Origin: Bin80 sp965207565 | GTDB lineage: Bacteria; Bacteroidota; Rhodothermia; Rhodothermales; Bin80 | DNA: 64,000 bases | Reading direction: 5' to 3' | NCBI GenBank assembly: GCA_965207565.1 | Contig: CBDBMQ010000009.1 | Location: 515,239 to 579,238, forward strand | Shown: positions 27,415-37,400 of the stretch, piece by piece | Layout: each line of letters opens with the position of its first letter | Position numbering within the stretch: position 1 is the first letter of the stretch | Program-made: the position numbers and the translations under genes | The notes under the pieces: generated by a model | Databases searched by the model: none | Seen by the model: only the letters and a program-made list of their open reading frames with translations | What the model was told of the DNA's origin: nothing

Positions 27415-27894
27415 CTACTCCTGCAGAGTTGGCAGCGAAGTCGTCACATCCTCTCTGAAAATCCTAGACCACAAGGCCTGTATGAGAGCATGTTGTTGTG
27501 ATAGGCGTTTGTCGATCTTGCTTACGTCCTTGTGTAATTCCTTGATTTCGTCACGCAGTTTACCGTTATCGTCACGCAGTTTGCCGATCTCTTCACGGAA
27601 TTCGCTACGCAGGTTGTTGTTATCTTCACGGAATTCGCTACGCAGTTTGTTGTTATCTTCACGGAATTCGCTACGCAGTTTGTTGTTATCTTCACGCAGT
27701 TTGCCGATCTCTTCACGGAATTCGCTACGCAGGTTGTTGTTATCTTCACGGAATTCGCTGCGCAGTTTATTGCTATCTTCACGGAATTCCTGCATAGCCC
27801 GATCAAACCGCCTATTCTGCGAAGCACTCCACCGCCAAGTTGTGAGAATAAACGTAACAATAATGCTCGCTGCGGCAATGATTTCTGGTTGCAT
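27415..27894 (-). CDS. Membrane-anchored coiled-coil protein with 11-residue repeats
   Basis: 159 residues. A membrane helix (IIAAASIIVTFILTTW) at the N-terminus is followed by seven or so near-perfect 11-residue repeats of the type REDNNNLRSEF with REEIGKL variants, and a C-terminal charged helix. An 11-residue period is the hendecad form of a coiled coil. Similar small anchored coiled-coil proteins are common and mostly unassigned. The DNA repeats (33 bp) make both other frames open on both strands. It is located just downstream of the start edge of the metal module, divergent in style from its neighbours, with no metal-binding residues. Confidence 0.6.
   Translation of the reverse strand: MQPEIIAAASIIVTFILTTWRWSASQNRRFDRAMQEFREDSNKLRSEFREDNNNLRSEFREEIGKLREDNNKLRSEFREDNNKLRSEFREDNNNLRSEFREEIGKLRDDNGKLRDEIKELHKDVSKIDKRLSQQHALIQALWSRIFREDVTTSLPTLQE
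27545..27790. repeat. 33-bp tandem coding repeats
   Basis: Tandem 33-bp units, recognisable by TTCACGGAATTCGCTACGCAG and its variants (first 20 bases shared), repeated about seven times without spacers inside the coiled-coil gene. Units differ by single bases, with two recurring subtypes (CTTCACGGAATTCGCTACG and CGTCACGCAGTTTGCCGAT). Such arrays change length by slippage or unequal recombination. Confidence 0.85.
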
Positions 27895-28228
27895 CCCTTC
27901 AGATAGCGATTATAGCTAGTATATGGGTGCTATTACCGGAAAGAGATTAAGTTCCCAAGACATAGCAAGGTTCGATTGATAGCCAAGCATTTTGCTGTCA
28001 TGACTGGTCTCATAATGAAAGTACAAGATACAGATTAGTCTTTCCACACAAATGGGGCTAGAACCTGATAGAAAACCTGTGACACTGATATCACTTCATA
28101 TGTTCCAGTACGCGAAGAAGATGAGTTTTGCATCAGCCTTTCGTCCTTGTGCCATGCCGTATCTCAATGAGTTTTGATGGGAGCCCATCAAGGAGATGTT
28201 TTTATTTAGACGGCCTTTGATTTCTAAT
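27895..28228. other. Intergenic region at the right end of the metal module
   Basis: About 330 bases without a convincing gene or strong hairpin. The right direct repeat starts at its end. Confidence 0.5.
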
Positions 28229-28435
28229 CAGATTGGCAGACTCAAGTACAATCTCAGCTTCCGGGTCGGTCATCCCTGGTGCAGCGCAGCCAACCGCTAT
28301 ATCCGGTACAGCTTCAGGCCCCTGTTGCGGAGTTGCAGTCAGGGCCCGGCAGCAAACTTCTTGAGGGCCATCCTTTTGCGCGAGTGCACACCGGATTTGT
28401 GTCCTTCCAATATCGATCCCTGCAATGGGTGTCGC
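28229..28435 (-). pseudogene. 5' relic of the ROK kinase gene
   Basis: A decayed copy of the first third of the ROK gene at 19589-20530. The start codon is lost: CAT on the plus strand at 20528-20530 reads CGC at 28433-28435. A 48-base segment is missing between two short repeats (CCAACCGC), a typical slippage deletion. It lies directly downstream of the intact DUF1080 gene, so it preserves the original DUF1080-ROK order. Confidence 0.85.
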
Positions 28436-28480
28436 GAAGTCAGATTAGATCTCCGACTCTAGATCACGAATCCAGATATT
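28229..28480. repeat. Right direct repeat flanking the metal-efflux module
   Basis: Counterpart of 20276-20575, same orientation. It holds the relic ROK 5' part and the end of the intact DUF1080 gene. The alignment stops at the CCAGATATT string on both sides (20575 and 28480). Confidence 0.85.
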
Positions 28481-29200
28481 GCGAAAGCGAGTAGGTTCGT
28501 TGTGATCCTGCAGAAACAGGGGCAACGCATCTTCATGGGCTTTATAGGGAGGACGGGATTTGTGTCCTGACGGGCCGGTCAGGACAACATTGTCTTGAAC
28601 AAGTACACCGTTATGAAAAACGGTTACCCTTGCCGGTTGCTTTAAGCTGCCATCTTCCTCAAAATGGGGCCTCCTAAAGACAATATCATAGGACTGCCAT
28701 TCCAATGGGGGGCGGCTTGCATTCACCAGTGGGGGGTATTGCCCGTACAGTGAAGCGGCCTGTCCGTCGGGATAGGTTTTGTTGTTGAATGAGTTCAGTA
28801 CTTGAACTTCATAAGTACTCATGAGATAGACACCGCTGTTACCACTGTCCTGCCCTTCTCCGCTGTTGGGGGTCGCCCATTCAATATGCAGCTGAACATC
28901 TCCAAATGAACGTTTGGTTTTGATGATGCCGGTGCCAGGCTTTACCTCCATGTAGCCGTCTTGTAAATACCAATCAACCGGGTCTCCATTTGCATGGGTC
29001 CATTCGTCGAAATTTGTGCCGTCAAACAGTACAATCGCATCCGAAGGAGCAGGGGATGAGGTCAACTCTCCAGGGGTAACAATCCGCGGCTGGGGACGAT
29101 CAAGGTCATGAACATCCCAGGCATCCAGGGAAGGGACTTGTCCCAGTGCTGGAGAAACAGTGACCAAGAGGGCAAAAGATAGTATTGTGATTCGATACAT
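28445..29200 (-). CDS. DUF1080 (3-keto-disaccharide hydrolase-like) exported protein
   Basis: About 251 residues from the Met at 29200, where a signal peptide begins (MYRITILSFALLVTVSPALGQ region); an in-frame Met 13 codons earlier is less likely. The family marker LFDGTNFDEWTH appears near residue 60, followed by the jelly-roll segments DVQLHIEWATP, GNSGVYLMSTYEVQVLNSF and YDIVFRRPHF. DUF1080 proteins are lectin-like sugar-acting enzymes (some are 3-keto-glucoside hydrolases) that accompany GMC and Gfo/Idh/MocA oxidoreductases, as in the locus at 49-61 kb. Original partner was the ROK kinase gene. Confidence 0.85.
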   Translation of the reverse strand: MYRITILSFALLVTVSPALGQVPSLDAWDVHDLDRPQPRIVTPGELTSSPAPSDAIVLFDGTNFDEWTHANGDPVDWYLQDGYMEVKPGTGIIKTKRSFGDVQLHIEWATPNSGEGQDSGNSGVYLMSTYEVQVLNSFNNKTYPDGQAASLYGQYPPLVNASRPPLEWQSYDIVFRRPHFEEDGSLKQPARVTVFHNGVLVQDNVVLTGPSGHKSRPPYKAHEDALPLFLQDHNEPTRFRNIWIRDLESEI

Positions 29201-29357
29201 GAGAGTGAAGTGTTTGTCAGGTTCTGCAATAAAAGTCAAGAAGATGAATCGTCAGTATATCGAGTGATGCACGATCCAAAGGATTTCTAAGATAATGATT
29301 GGACGGGAAGGAGGCGTTATAGGGGAAACTACCTCTTAGTTCCGGTGTGAGCCAGTG

Positions 29358-30470
29358 TCAGTCAGGTAGGATATCGGCCCTGTATCGCAGAATGTGTGGC
29401 TGCATCCATGCGTTGAGATAGAAATAACCTTCATGCAAGATCATGTTCTGCGTTGCTGTAATTTCTGACTCTATATCTCCCTTACTTTCATTAATACTCA
29501 AACTGAACTGTGCGGTGGCAATATGCTCATACTTCCCATCAAGCACACGGATGAAATAAGTTTGGTATTCCGTTGTAACTGCAATAAGATTCGGCTTCAA
29601 GACATATATATTAGTCCACAGATATTGAAGCCCGACACCCAGTGACGGATCTCCTTCCAGTTGATAATTCTCAGCATGCCGACTGATGCGGGATCCGTAA
29701 AATCGAAGCGTATGAACATGCTCATGGTGTTCATTGAATATGAAGAGATAGGGCAGTCCCATAAATGCTGCCACGATCAGATCACCCTCCAAAGAGGCGG
29801 CCACGCCGAATGATATATCCAATGGGGGAGACGAAATCCCCAAGGATTTGACGAACTGTGCTACAACCTGCCCGGGTTTCTCCTGATCACGGGGACATAC
29901 TCTATAAGCATGTCCCCGAGAGCACAGCCCATATAAATACGTTCGTGTAACTGTACCTTCCCTGAGAAGGAGGGTACTTATTCTCTCCATCGAAACGAAT
30001 GAAAGTTCCTTGGATAACACTTGGACCCGATTCGATTCAAAGGTAAGAAACTGATCACCGTCGAAAGAGATATTGAATAATTGAGAAAATTCCAGCGGCC
30101 CATGCCCCCCTCTGCCGACCCGCCGTACGAGAGGCCCTTCCAAACCAGAGACATAGATGGCGCTGCTCTGGTAGTCCGCTATGTACAAACTATCGTGAGC
30201 AAGTGTGAAGGAGTACAGGCCCCCGTAAATTAGCGAATCCCGACTCACTGCCACCTCTTTTTCTGGGTACAGTGTTAAAAGGTTGGGATCATCCGTGCTG
30301 ACTAACGTGACCGGAGCTGCGACCAACATGGAATCAATGACGGCAGAGTCAATAATCCGAATCAAATCAGGCCTGGATTGGCAGGACACCGTAGTAAGCA
30401 ACAGGAATGGAAGTGCGTACAGAATGCCTTTGGATAGCCACTCAGTTTCTTGGTGATTTACATTCTGCAT
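29358..30470 (-). CDS. Lipoprotein with six-bladed propeller fold
   Basis: 370 residues. The signal ends in a lipobox (LLLTTVSC near residue 30). The body has propeller repeats: GLYSFTLAHDSLYIADYQSSAIY, then VGRGGHGPLEFSQLFN, a variant of the GxGPGE string seen in the 3696 and 5182 proteins. It resembles the six-bladed propeller lipoproteins of Bacteroidota whose role is unknown. It is 15 bases downstream of a small exported-protein gene, repeating the peptide-plus-propeller arrangement of 3452-6360, though sequence similarity is low. Confidence 0.78.
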   Translation of the reverse strand: MQNVNHQETEWLSKGILYALPFLLLTTVSCQSRPDLIRIIDSAVIDSMLVAAPVTLVSTDDPNLLTLYPEKEVAVSRDSLIYGGLYSFTLAHDSLYIADYQSSAIYVSGLEGPLVRRVGRGGHGPLEFSQLFNISFDGDQFLTFESNRVQVLSKELSFVSMERISTLLLREGTVTRTYLYGLCSRGHAYRVCPRDQEKPGQVVAQFVKSLGISSPPLDISFGVAASLEGDLIVAAFMGLPYLFIFNEHHEHVHTLRFYGSRISRHAENYQLEGDPSLGVGLQYLWTNIYVLKPNLIAVTTEYQTYFIRVLDGKYEHIATAQFSLSINESKGDIESEITATQNMILHEGYFYLNAWMQPHILRYRADILPD

Positions 30471-30485
30471 CGCAGTAACGAACTG

Positions 30486-30857
30486 CTATTCCATCGCCTT
30501 GAAGCCCCAACCGCACAGCGTGCCACCCCAAATGCCTCCACCACCGTACCTGTGAGTTGTGCCTCCGCAATTAATACTCAGCGTCCAACCGTTCCCATCA
30601 GTTTCCTGCGACGCTACAGAAATGCTCTCATCTGTTACACATGTTATTTCTAGAACACCTGGATCAGCCGTGTTTACTGCTACCCTACTCATCATCTTTC
30701 CATCAACATCCGCGATCCCTTGGTCCACCTGATTGCAGGTTGATACTGATATGGAAGATACGCTGACATCTGGGGTTGCGTTCACGGTATGTACGCTAAA
30801 CATCACAAGAGCGACTGCCAAGCCCTGGGTGAGCCACGGTTTGGACAAGTTTTTCAT
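30486..30857 (-). CDS. Small exported protein paired with a propeller lipoprotein
   Basis: 123 residues. Clear signal peptide (LAVALVMFSVHTVNA, about residue 27). The mature part has four Cys (TC, TC, NC, LC) and ends in a Gly-rich stretch (GGGGIWGGTLCGWGF). No known family recognised. It is translated just before the propeller lipoprotein on the minus strand, so it is likely the partner peptide of that protein. Confidence 0.6.
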   Translation of the reverse strand: MKNLSKPWLTQGLAVALVMFSVHTVNATPDVSVSSISVSTCNQVDQGIADVDGKMMSRVAVNTADPGVLEITCVTDESISVASQETDGNGWTLSINCGGTTHRYGGGGIWGGTLCGWGFKAME

Positions 30858-31313
30858 AATCTATGTATTCAGCCTGAGTTAGAAAATTAGACTAATGCCT
30901 TCGCGTGCCACAAGGTATAAAAAAATCTCATATCTCAAACTTGCACTTGCTCTCGGCCTGAATTCCCAGCTATTATTTAGCGGCGTCCTGGGATAATTTG
31001 TTTGAAAAGACAAGCTCCAGAGTACTGGTCTGGCTGGCAAAACGCATTGTGCTACGAGTACAACGAGATATAAGGTTTGATAGAGTGGTAACTGCACAAG
31101 GGGTGGGAGTTCATGGTTTCCTGCAGTCGTTGTTCGGGCAGAGGCTGCAAACCACTTACTGTTGCTTAGCTTGAAGGCTGGTAGTGAGCGAAATGGGAAA
31201 AGACTGGGCCCCTCTGGCGATGGTGACTGGTTCCATAAAATTCTGTACAAGGGGCCCACTGGATTACAGCTCTATCCGGGGTACTGGGATCGTACCCTGT
31301 GTACGTGATACGG
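30858..31313. other. Intergenic region before the GMC relic
   Basis: About 455 bases. A 126-codon open frame on the minus strand (30879-31259) has no recognisable composition or start site and I do not call it. The left direct repeat begins at about 31314. Confidence 0.5.
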
Positions 31314-32300
31314 TAATGTTTTACCTGTATGAGGTAATTTTTGAGCAATCGCAGTACTTTAGATGGTGCAAGGATGCAATCATTATTATTTGTCTGGCGC
31401 CGTAGAATGGTAGTGGTCGTCAGTTTCTGATTACGATCAGTGTCCACTGCCTATTCCCATAAATCAATACTGATAGCCCAATGAGTCAAAATCTGTTTAT
31501 GTATCCCGTTCACAAGACGTTACGGATGTTATCGTAGTGGGGTCCGGTATCAGTGGAGGATTTGCAGCAAAAGAGCTCACGGAGGCAGGATTGGATGTTT
31601 TGCTTTTGGAGCGGGGGTACAATCTGGAACATGGTGCAGGATACGTCACTGAGCATCTGGAAAACTGGGAATTTCCTGCCCGTAACAGCAAGGGTTCACG
31701 CGAGCATCAGCAGCAGTACGCGATTCAATCACGAACCTATGCCTTTGCGGAGCACACCGAACATTTCTTTATCAATGACAGGGAAAATCCCTATGTAGAA
31801 GGGGATCCGTTTACCTGGATCAGAGCAGATGTGGTTGGCGGGCGCTCACTTTTATGGGCTCGTCAGTGCTATCGCTGGGGTCCTATGAATTTTGAGGCGA
31901 ATATGCAGGATGGCATGGGCGTTGATTGGCCGATTCGATACGAAGAGATTGCACCATGGTACGACCATGTAGAGAAATTTGCCGGGATCACAGGCCAATC
32001 GGAAGGTCTTCCGCAGTGCCCGGATGGTGTTTTCTTGCCTCCCATGCCCTTGAATTGGGCAGAACAGCGTGTCCGGGAGGCTATGGAGTCCCATTTTGAT
32101 GACAGATTACTGACGATTGGCCGAGCGGCGATCCTTACCCAGCCTCATAATGGTCGGGCTGCATGCCATTATTGTGGACCGTGCTATCGAGGGTGTTCGG
32201 CAGGGGCCTATTTCAGTAGCCTGAGTGCAACACTTCCTGCTGCTTTTGCAACGGGTAGACTAACGTTGCAACCGGAGAGTATCGTGCACAGTGCAATTTA
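31314..32300. repeat. Left direct repeat (0.99 kb) flanking the defence cassette
   Basis: Matches 48845-49831 in the same orientation at about 98% by eye, including 160 bases of upstream leader and the first 270 codons of the GMC gene. The match ends sharply at 32300/49831, and a one-base deletion in the A-run after ATGAGTC separates the two in frame. Confidence 0.9.
31481..32300 (+). pseudogene. 5' relic of the GMC oxidoreductase gene
   Basis: Near-identical to the first part of the intact gene at 49011. Two lesions: the A-run after ATGAGTC has four A instead of five, which puts a stop (TAG) 19 codons in; and the gene ends abruptly after GTATCGTGCACAGTGCAATTTA at 32300, about 300 codons short. 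A short open frame from 31537 restores the original frame but lacks the FAD-binding start. Non-functional. Confidence 0.92.
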
Positions 32301-32321
32301 ATTCTCCGGTGTGGCAGAGCA

Positions 32322-34436
32322 CTAAATTTCTTGCCGTTGAATCACTTCTCTGACTAGTTCGCTTTGCCTCCCAAAGCTGGAAATAAACAATGATTTACGC
32401 GCTCTGGTGCATGCGACATACAGGAGTGATCGTGTTTTTCGGTAAATCTCTTGTCTCTCCATCTCATCCTCAGCATTTCTGAGCGCATGTGAAAAGGGGA
32501 GCAGGTTTTTATTTGTACTTGCTACAATGATATGATCATACTCCAGCCCCTTTACTCGGTGCATCGTAGCAAGGCGAACGCCAGGGATGGATGGATTGTC
32601 ATTGTTCTTTTTGAGTTGATGGACCTGAATGCCCGTTGCCATGAGTGCTCCTTCGTAGCGGTTTATGGCATCAAGAGATGGGGCAACTAGGCATATGCGG
32701 TGAAGGTGTCTATGATTATTCTCCAAGTTATTTATGTGGTCAATAATGCATTCTAATTCCTGCCGTTTTGTATTGCAATGTTGTATGGTAGGTGGTTTGT
32801 CGCCCTGAATCAGAGACGTATATCCTTTGATGGTATCTTGGCGGCCATTCAGATCATCGTAGGGGATTCCTTGCAGGAATCTGATAGCCCAGTTGCGTAC
32901 ACGTTCCGGTGTACGATAATTGATTCGCAATCTTCGGCTTCGACCACGGATGTTGATGTTGCAGCGAGACAAAACCACTTTTCTCCCATAAATTCGTTGG
33001 TGGGCGTCCCCAGCTAGTAACAGGTCGTTGGGCCCTTCGGGTACGATTGCTCGTATCATTCGGAGGGCTGCTGCACTCATATCCTGTGCTTCATCCACAA
33101 TCACACTTCGATAGCCCGGAGGTGAAATGCGGAATTTCTTGGCAAGTTGATATTTCACGTCAGAGGGTTCCCCGATATTATGGCGTTTTAATTCGCCTCG
33201 ATAGGCTTCAAATACATTCCAGAGTTGGCGGCGATTTGCTCTCGTTAACCGTTTTCTGCGTCCCCGACGTGAGATGCGGAGGTATTGATTCAGTAATTGT
33301 AGTCCCTCTGCAGCGACCACTGCATCAAATTCATCCCGAATAAAATGCTCGGAAAACGGGAGGTCATCCTGTTTGTCAATCGCCATCTTCCATGCTTCTT
33401 TATCCAACTCTTGTTTAGATCTGAAATAGGTCATTCGATTGGGGATGTCCAATTTACCTGCCTGTTCCACGACCCAGGAATCAACATTATCGATATCGAT
33501 TCGCTCAAAGACATCTGGAGTGCACATCCGCTTCAGGTTGGCAGAAATATCTGCAGCCAGATTACTATTGAAAACCAGAAATAAAATTCGGTCCTCTTTT
33601 TCTGTGAAGACCGTGCTTGCGAGGTAATGCGCACGGTGCATGGCGACCACGGTTTTTCCGGTCCCGGCACCGCCAAGTACCCGGATCGGACCATTGGCTT
33701 GCATTTTTACAATACGATCCTGTGAGGGGTGTAGATAGATGCGCCACTCGGATAGTGGTGCATCTATCATTTTTTGGAGATCTTCGTCGGTGATTGAGAC
33801 GAATTGGCGCTTATTTTCGGGATGATCAAGCTCATTGTTAGTATCATATTCACTTGCAAGGCGAGTGATTTCTCGCTCAAGTTTCTCGTAAGGAACGCCG
33901 AATGCCAGATCACTGAGAACCACCCAGACATCATCTGGCAGAATATGATCATATTGGTCCAGGTCATTTCTGGTATGGAAGCTTCGTATCAGATCCAATT
34001 GTTCTTTTGGGACACCGAGGCGCAAAAGTTGACGGTCACGATACCTGGAAAAAAGTCCACGTTTCGTCGGATCTTTGGTCGGTTGAATTTCCGAGGATTC
34101 AGAAATCAGAATGGTCTGATACACGCCCGTATGTTCATTCTTTTCAAAGCGGTGTGTTTGTGCCCAAGCGTAGGCAGCGTCATGTACATCTACATGTAGG
34201 CAGGTGATTGTATTATTGGTTTTTTCTTGATGAGCTATGATTCGGTATTTCTGATCTAGCCGAAGGGATCGCATCTTGTCGCTATTGCTCAGCTGTATTT
34301 TCTCAAAATTGAATCCACTGGAACGCGGGTTGACGGGGTACTGTTGGAGAAACCGGATTACTTTAGATTTCTGTGCAATTGGAAGTCGGTCAACTGCCGC
34401 CCAGAACGGATTTGTTTGCACCAGATTGATCTGCAT
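32322..34436 (-). CDS. UvrD/Rep-type helicase with N-terminal RelE/ParE-like domain
   Basis: 704 residues, a superfamily 1 3'-5' DNA helicase. Residues 1-110 form a RelE/ParE-fold domain (KVIRFLQQYP, LRLDQKYRIIAHQ, HVDVHDAAYAWA), as known for a class of UvrD-like helicases with a toxin-like head; the catalytic residues of true RelE toxins are not obvious. Helicase motifs: GGAGTGKTVVAMHRAH near 258 (Walker A), VDEAQDMSAAALRM near 448 (Walker B), ATMHRVKGLEYDHI and LLYVACTRARKSLF near 672 (motif VI). No separate nuclease domain seen. Its ATG overlaps the upstream stop as TAATG, so it is translated with the 2060-residue helicase. Last gene of the cassette. Confidence 0.85.
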   Translation of the reverse strand: MQINLVQTNPFWAAVDRLPIAQKSKVIRFLQQYPVNPRSSGFNFEKIQLSNSDKMRSLRLDQKYRIIAHQEKTNNTITCLHVDVHDAAYAWAQTHRFEKNEHTGVYQTILISESSEIQPTKDPTKRGLFSRYRDRQLLRLGVPKEQLDLIRSFHTRNDLDQYDHILPDDVWVVLSDLAFGVPYEKLEREITRLASEYDTNNELDHPENKRQFVSITDEDLQKMIDAPLSEWRIYLHPSQDRIVKMQANGPIRVLGGAGTGKTVVAMHRAHYLASTVFTEKEDRILFLVFNSNLAADISANLKRMCTPDVFERIDIDNVDSWVVEQAGKLDIPNRMTYFRSKQELDKEAWKMAIDKQDDLPFSEHFIRDEFDAVVAAEGLQLLNQYLRISRRGRRKRLTRANRRQLWNVFEAYRGELKRHNIGEPSDVKYQLAKKFRISPPGYRSVIVDEAQDMSAAALRMIRAIVPEGPNDLLLAGDAHQRIYGRKVVLSRCNINIRGRSRRLRINYRTPERVRNWAIRFLQGIPYDDLNGRQDTIKGYTSLIQGDKPPTIQHCNTKRQELECIIDHINNLENNHRHLHRICLVAPSLDAINRYEGALMATGIQVHQLKKNNDNPSIPGVRLATMHRVKGLEYDHIIVASTNKNLLPFSHALRNAEDEMERQEIYRKTRSLLYVACTRARKSLFISSFGRQSELVREVIQRQEI

Positions 34437-37400
34437 TAATTCAACAATTCAAGAATTTTCGGCACATCGCTCCCATCCAGTGTATCCAAGTGCAGGCACT
34501 GCCAGTCTTCTTCTCTGCAGTTAGTGCGATCCTCCCAGCACTCGTCATAGAGGAGAGCGACTTTTTGATCGGGCCATGCAATTTCTGCAGTGGTCAGAAT
34601 CTCATTCTTGGAAGTTGTAATTTCGAAGCCTATTTCGGGTACGGGGGCATTTAGGTCAGACAGACTTCCGAGTAATTGATGGTAAGGCTCTCCAGAAGAA
34701 TCGTCCAAAACAGAGATCCACTCATTGGTCAGTGAGGGGAGGGAAAGGCCAGTGTTCAAGCCCTCATAGTGCTCGGGATCTTCAAGTCCAGACGCACAGA
34801 AAAATCCAGTCTGTGGGTGGAGAAACTGGAACAGATTCATTGCACGAAGAAACTCATTCCATATTGGCTTGAATGATGGCTTAGATCGAACACTGTCATC
34901 AAGGTAGACAAAAACGCGTAGCATCCCCGGGTCCATCGTTCTGCTACTTGCGAGATTAGCGGCTACGCAGCCTTCATGAAGTTCATCTTCAGTCTGTATC
35001 CAGAAGGCCCCGTTTTGGGAATCTGGCCTTGAGAACCAGTCCTCCATGAACCAGTCGGGTGCATGTTTACTCAGATCTTTGGTTGAGTCGGATTCCCGTA
35101 CATTGATCACCCCATGGCAGTAGGCCAGTGCTTGCCATTTTTTCGGATGAGGATCAGTCAGGTACGCTTTCAGAAGCTCGAAATTCCCCGAGGATCGGAC
35201 GCTTGGTTGCACATTAAAATCATTCAACTGAGACTCAAGTTTTCTGGTAAAATTGTCGAAATGCTTATAAAACTTGCGGCGGGGATCAAGTGGGAAGAAG
35301 TCGTCATCTCTTCTGGTATGCGTCTGATGCAAGTCATCCCATGTGAGGGACCACACATAGTATCTCCCAGATCTCAGGATTGCCATGCGCTTCAGCGTAT
35401 CCTCGGCTAATTTGTCCCGATGGTAGGTAAAACCGTCCATGAAAACAGCAACAGGAAGACCATCGGCTCCCTTTTCCGGTATGAGCAAAAAATCGGGTCT
35501 GGATGGTATTTGCACTCCGTGTTGATGATCAAGGAGAACCTGGCATTCGATGGTCCATGTTTGCTCTCCAACGGTAAGCTTGTAGAATTTTTCCTTGTCC
35601 AGATCGTGGGTGGTCAGGCTTGCCTTCTTCCAGTTCGCAAGGTTTTGGAGAAAGGATTCCTCGAGTTTTTTATCAACGAGCGGATGGATATCAATCTCCT
35701 CAACGCCTTTGATTTTTTCCAGATCCGCTCCCTGGTCTACAATGATCTCTAGGATGATGACTGCTGCTTCCCGGCTAATATTCCCTCTGGTAAAGGAGTT
35801 CCGGTATGCAAAAAGGCACCGATAACAACCATCCTTGGAAGGATCTTCCTGACAGCGACAGTCTTTTAATTTCTCTAATGCGGGGTTCAGGACCTTCTCA
35901 ATAATCGTTTGATCACTGAGTAGATCCTGTAGATGCCCAGTGCCACCAGGCACGGTGTCATAGAGATAAATAAAAGTACGTCGAATCTCCTCATTCGGTA
36001 CCGGTCCATCTTGGACGATAGTCTGAAGGTGGTCAACTTGTCCACCAAAAAATATCTTGAGTCCCATTAATAGAGCTGCACAAAATGATTCGGCATAGAC
36101 CTTGTCAAAATGCTCTTCGGCAATAGGTAAAAGGAGGCGGATGGCTTCAGATTCGAAGTCGTGAAATAAGGACACGCTTATCCGCGGGTCTTGCTCCTTG
36201 CCCCGATACCTGCAGTAGTATTCGTGGTCCGAATGTTGCTTTGGTAGTTTAGCTTTGCCACACTCCGTACATATATTGAAGTAGCCAGTGGATATTTCTT
36301 TTCCAGCGATGATGACCGGGGGTACATCGGAGGCTGTGAAGCCATGGTTGATTAATGTGAATTGACATTTTTCAATAAATTCAAACCCAAACGGAACCTC
36401 AGATCGCTTTGACTGATAGGCCGTTTTTGTATCTCGACGGTTGAAGTTTACATGAATGGGTTGTACGAAATGTTTATGCTGGCGCTCATCATTACTGTCA
36501 TCAATGCGGCTTTCACGTTCGAATGAAGTAGCTCTGGCCTCGGTTAGGCGGAGTAGCTTCAAAACCTGTCCTTGATCTCCCCATGAAGCACTGTCGCATT
36601 TAGGGCAAATGTTTGCGGGCTGATCTGGGTCCACCTCATGCCACGAGCAGTCACGGCAGAAGCGCCATATCTGCACATCATCTTTATTAAATCGTACTCC
36701 GTCGATTCGGACCTTTTTCTCATTTGCATAGAAATAATTTCCAGGTGCAAATTCGCGAATGGCCCGATCACCTGGGCGACCAAATGAATTCGGTTGAGGC
36801 TTATCGTCTCCACTTTTCTTACTTCGCAAGATTATTGATTGTAATGTGGCATTGCTTTGAGGGAAGGCATAGTTGGGAAGAATTCCTTCATCCGAGAGAA
36901 AATTGAATACATCAACCTCGCCAATCTGGAATCGTAAGGATCTGAGGGCACGACGATGATGAACAAGCTTGTTGCGCTCATCTTCGTAATTTTCGTCTTG
37001 TGGCGCCTTGTCAAGCTCTTCAATCCGCCGGTCTAGTCGTTGAATGCGATTGTTGAGATCTTTTCGGGTGTCATATTTCTCTTGGAGTGCATCGACGACC
37101 ATCTTTCGAAGCTGAGGATGTGAAGTGGTCTCAGGGCTGAAGAAATGAGTTGCAGATTTAAGAATTTCTGGATTTTTCAGATCTCTGAACAGTTCATAAA
37201 AGCCCTTTGTCAGTGTTTCCGCGTGGGCTTCCGTAAAGTGCAGCCAATTCCAGGGGAAAAGTTCATTTGTGTGGTTTTTGAGTGCACCGAGTACCGATCG
37301 CAGTTTTTTTGGAACGATAGCTTTTTTGGTATGGGCAACCCACATATCCATACTGTAGGCTGCCATTTGGCGTCGAAGCACGCCAAGTGCTTTTAAAAAT

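Noticed and set aside
27545..27790. Possible CRISPR array
   Set aside because: The units are contiguous with no spacers, and translate as protein repeats.
27482..27919. Long plus-strand open frame across the coiled-coil gene, and a second minus-strand frame
   Set aside because: They exist only because 33-bp repeats keep all frames open; the composition (Leu/Ser/Arg runs) is not protein-like, while the other frame gives a regular coiled coil with a membrane anchor.
30879..31259. 126-codon minus-strand open frame before the GMC relic
   Set aside because: No ribosome site, signal or recognisable domain, and the amino-acid make-up is poor; likely chance.
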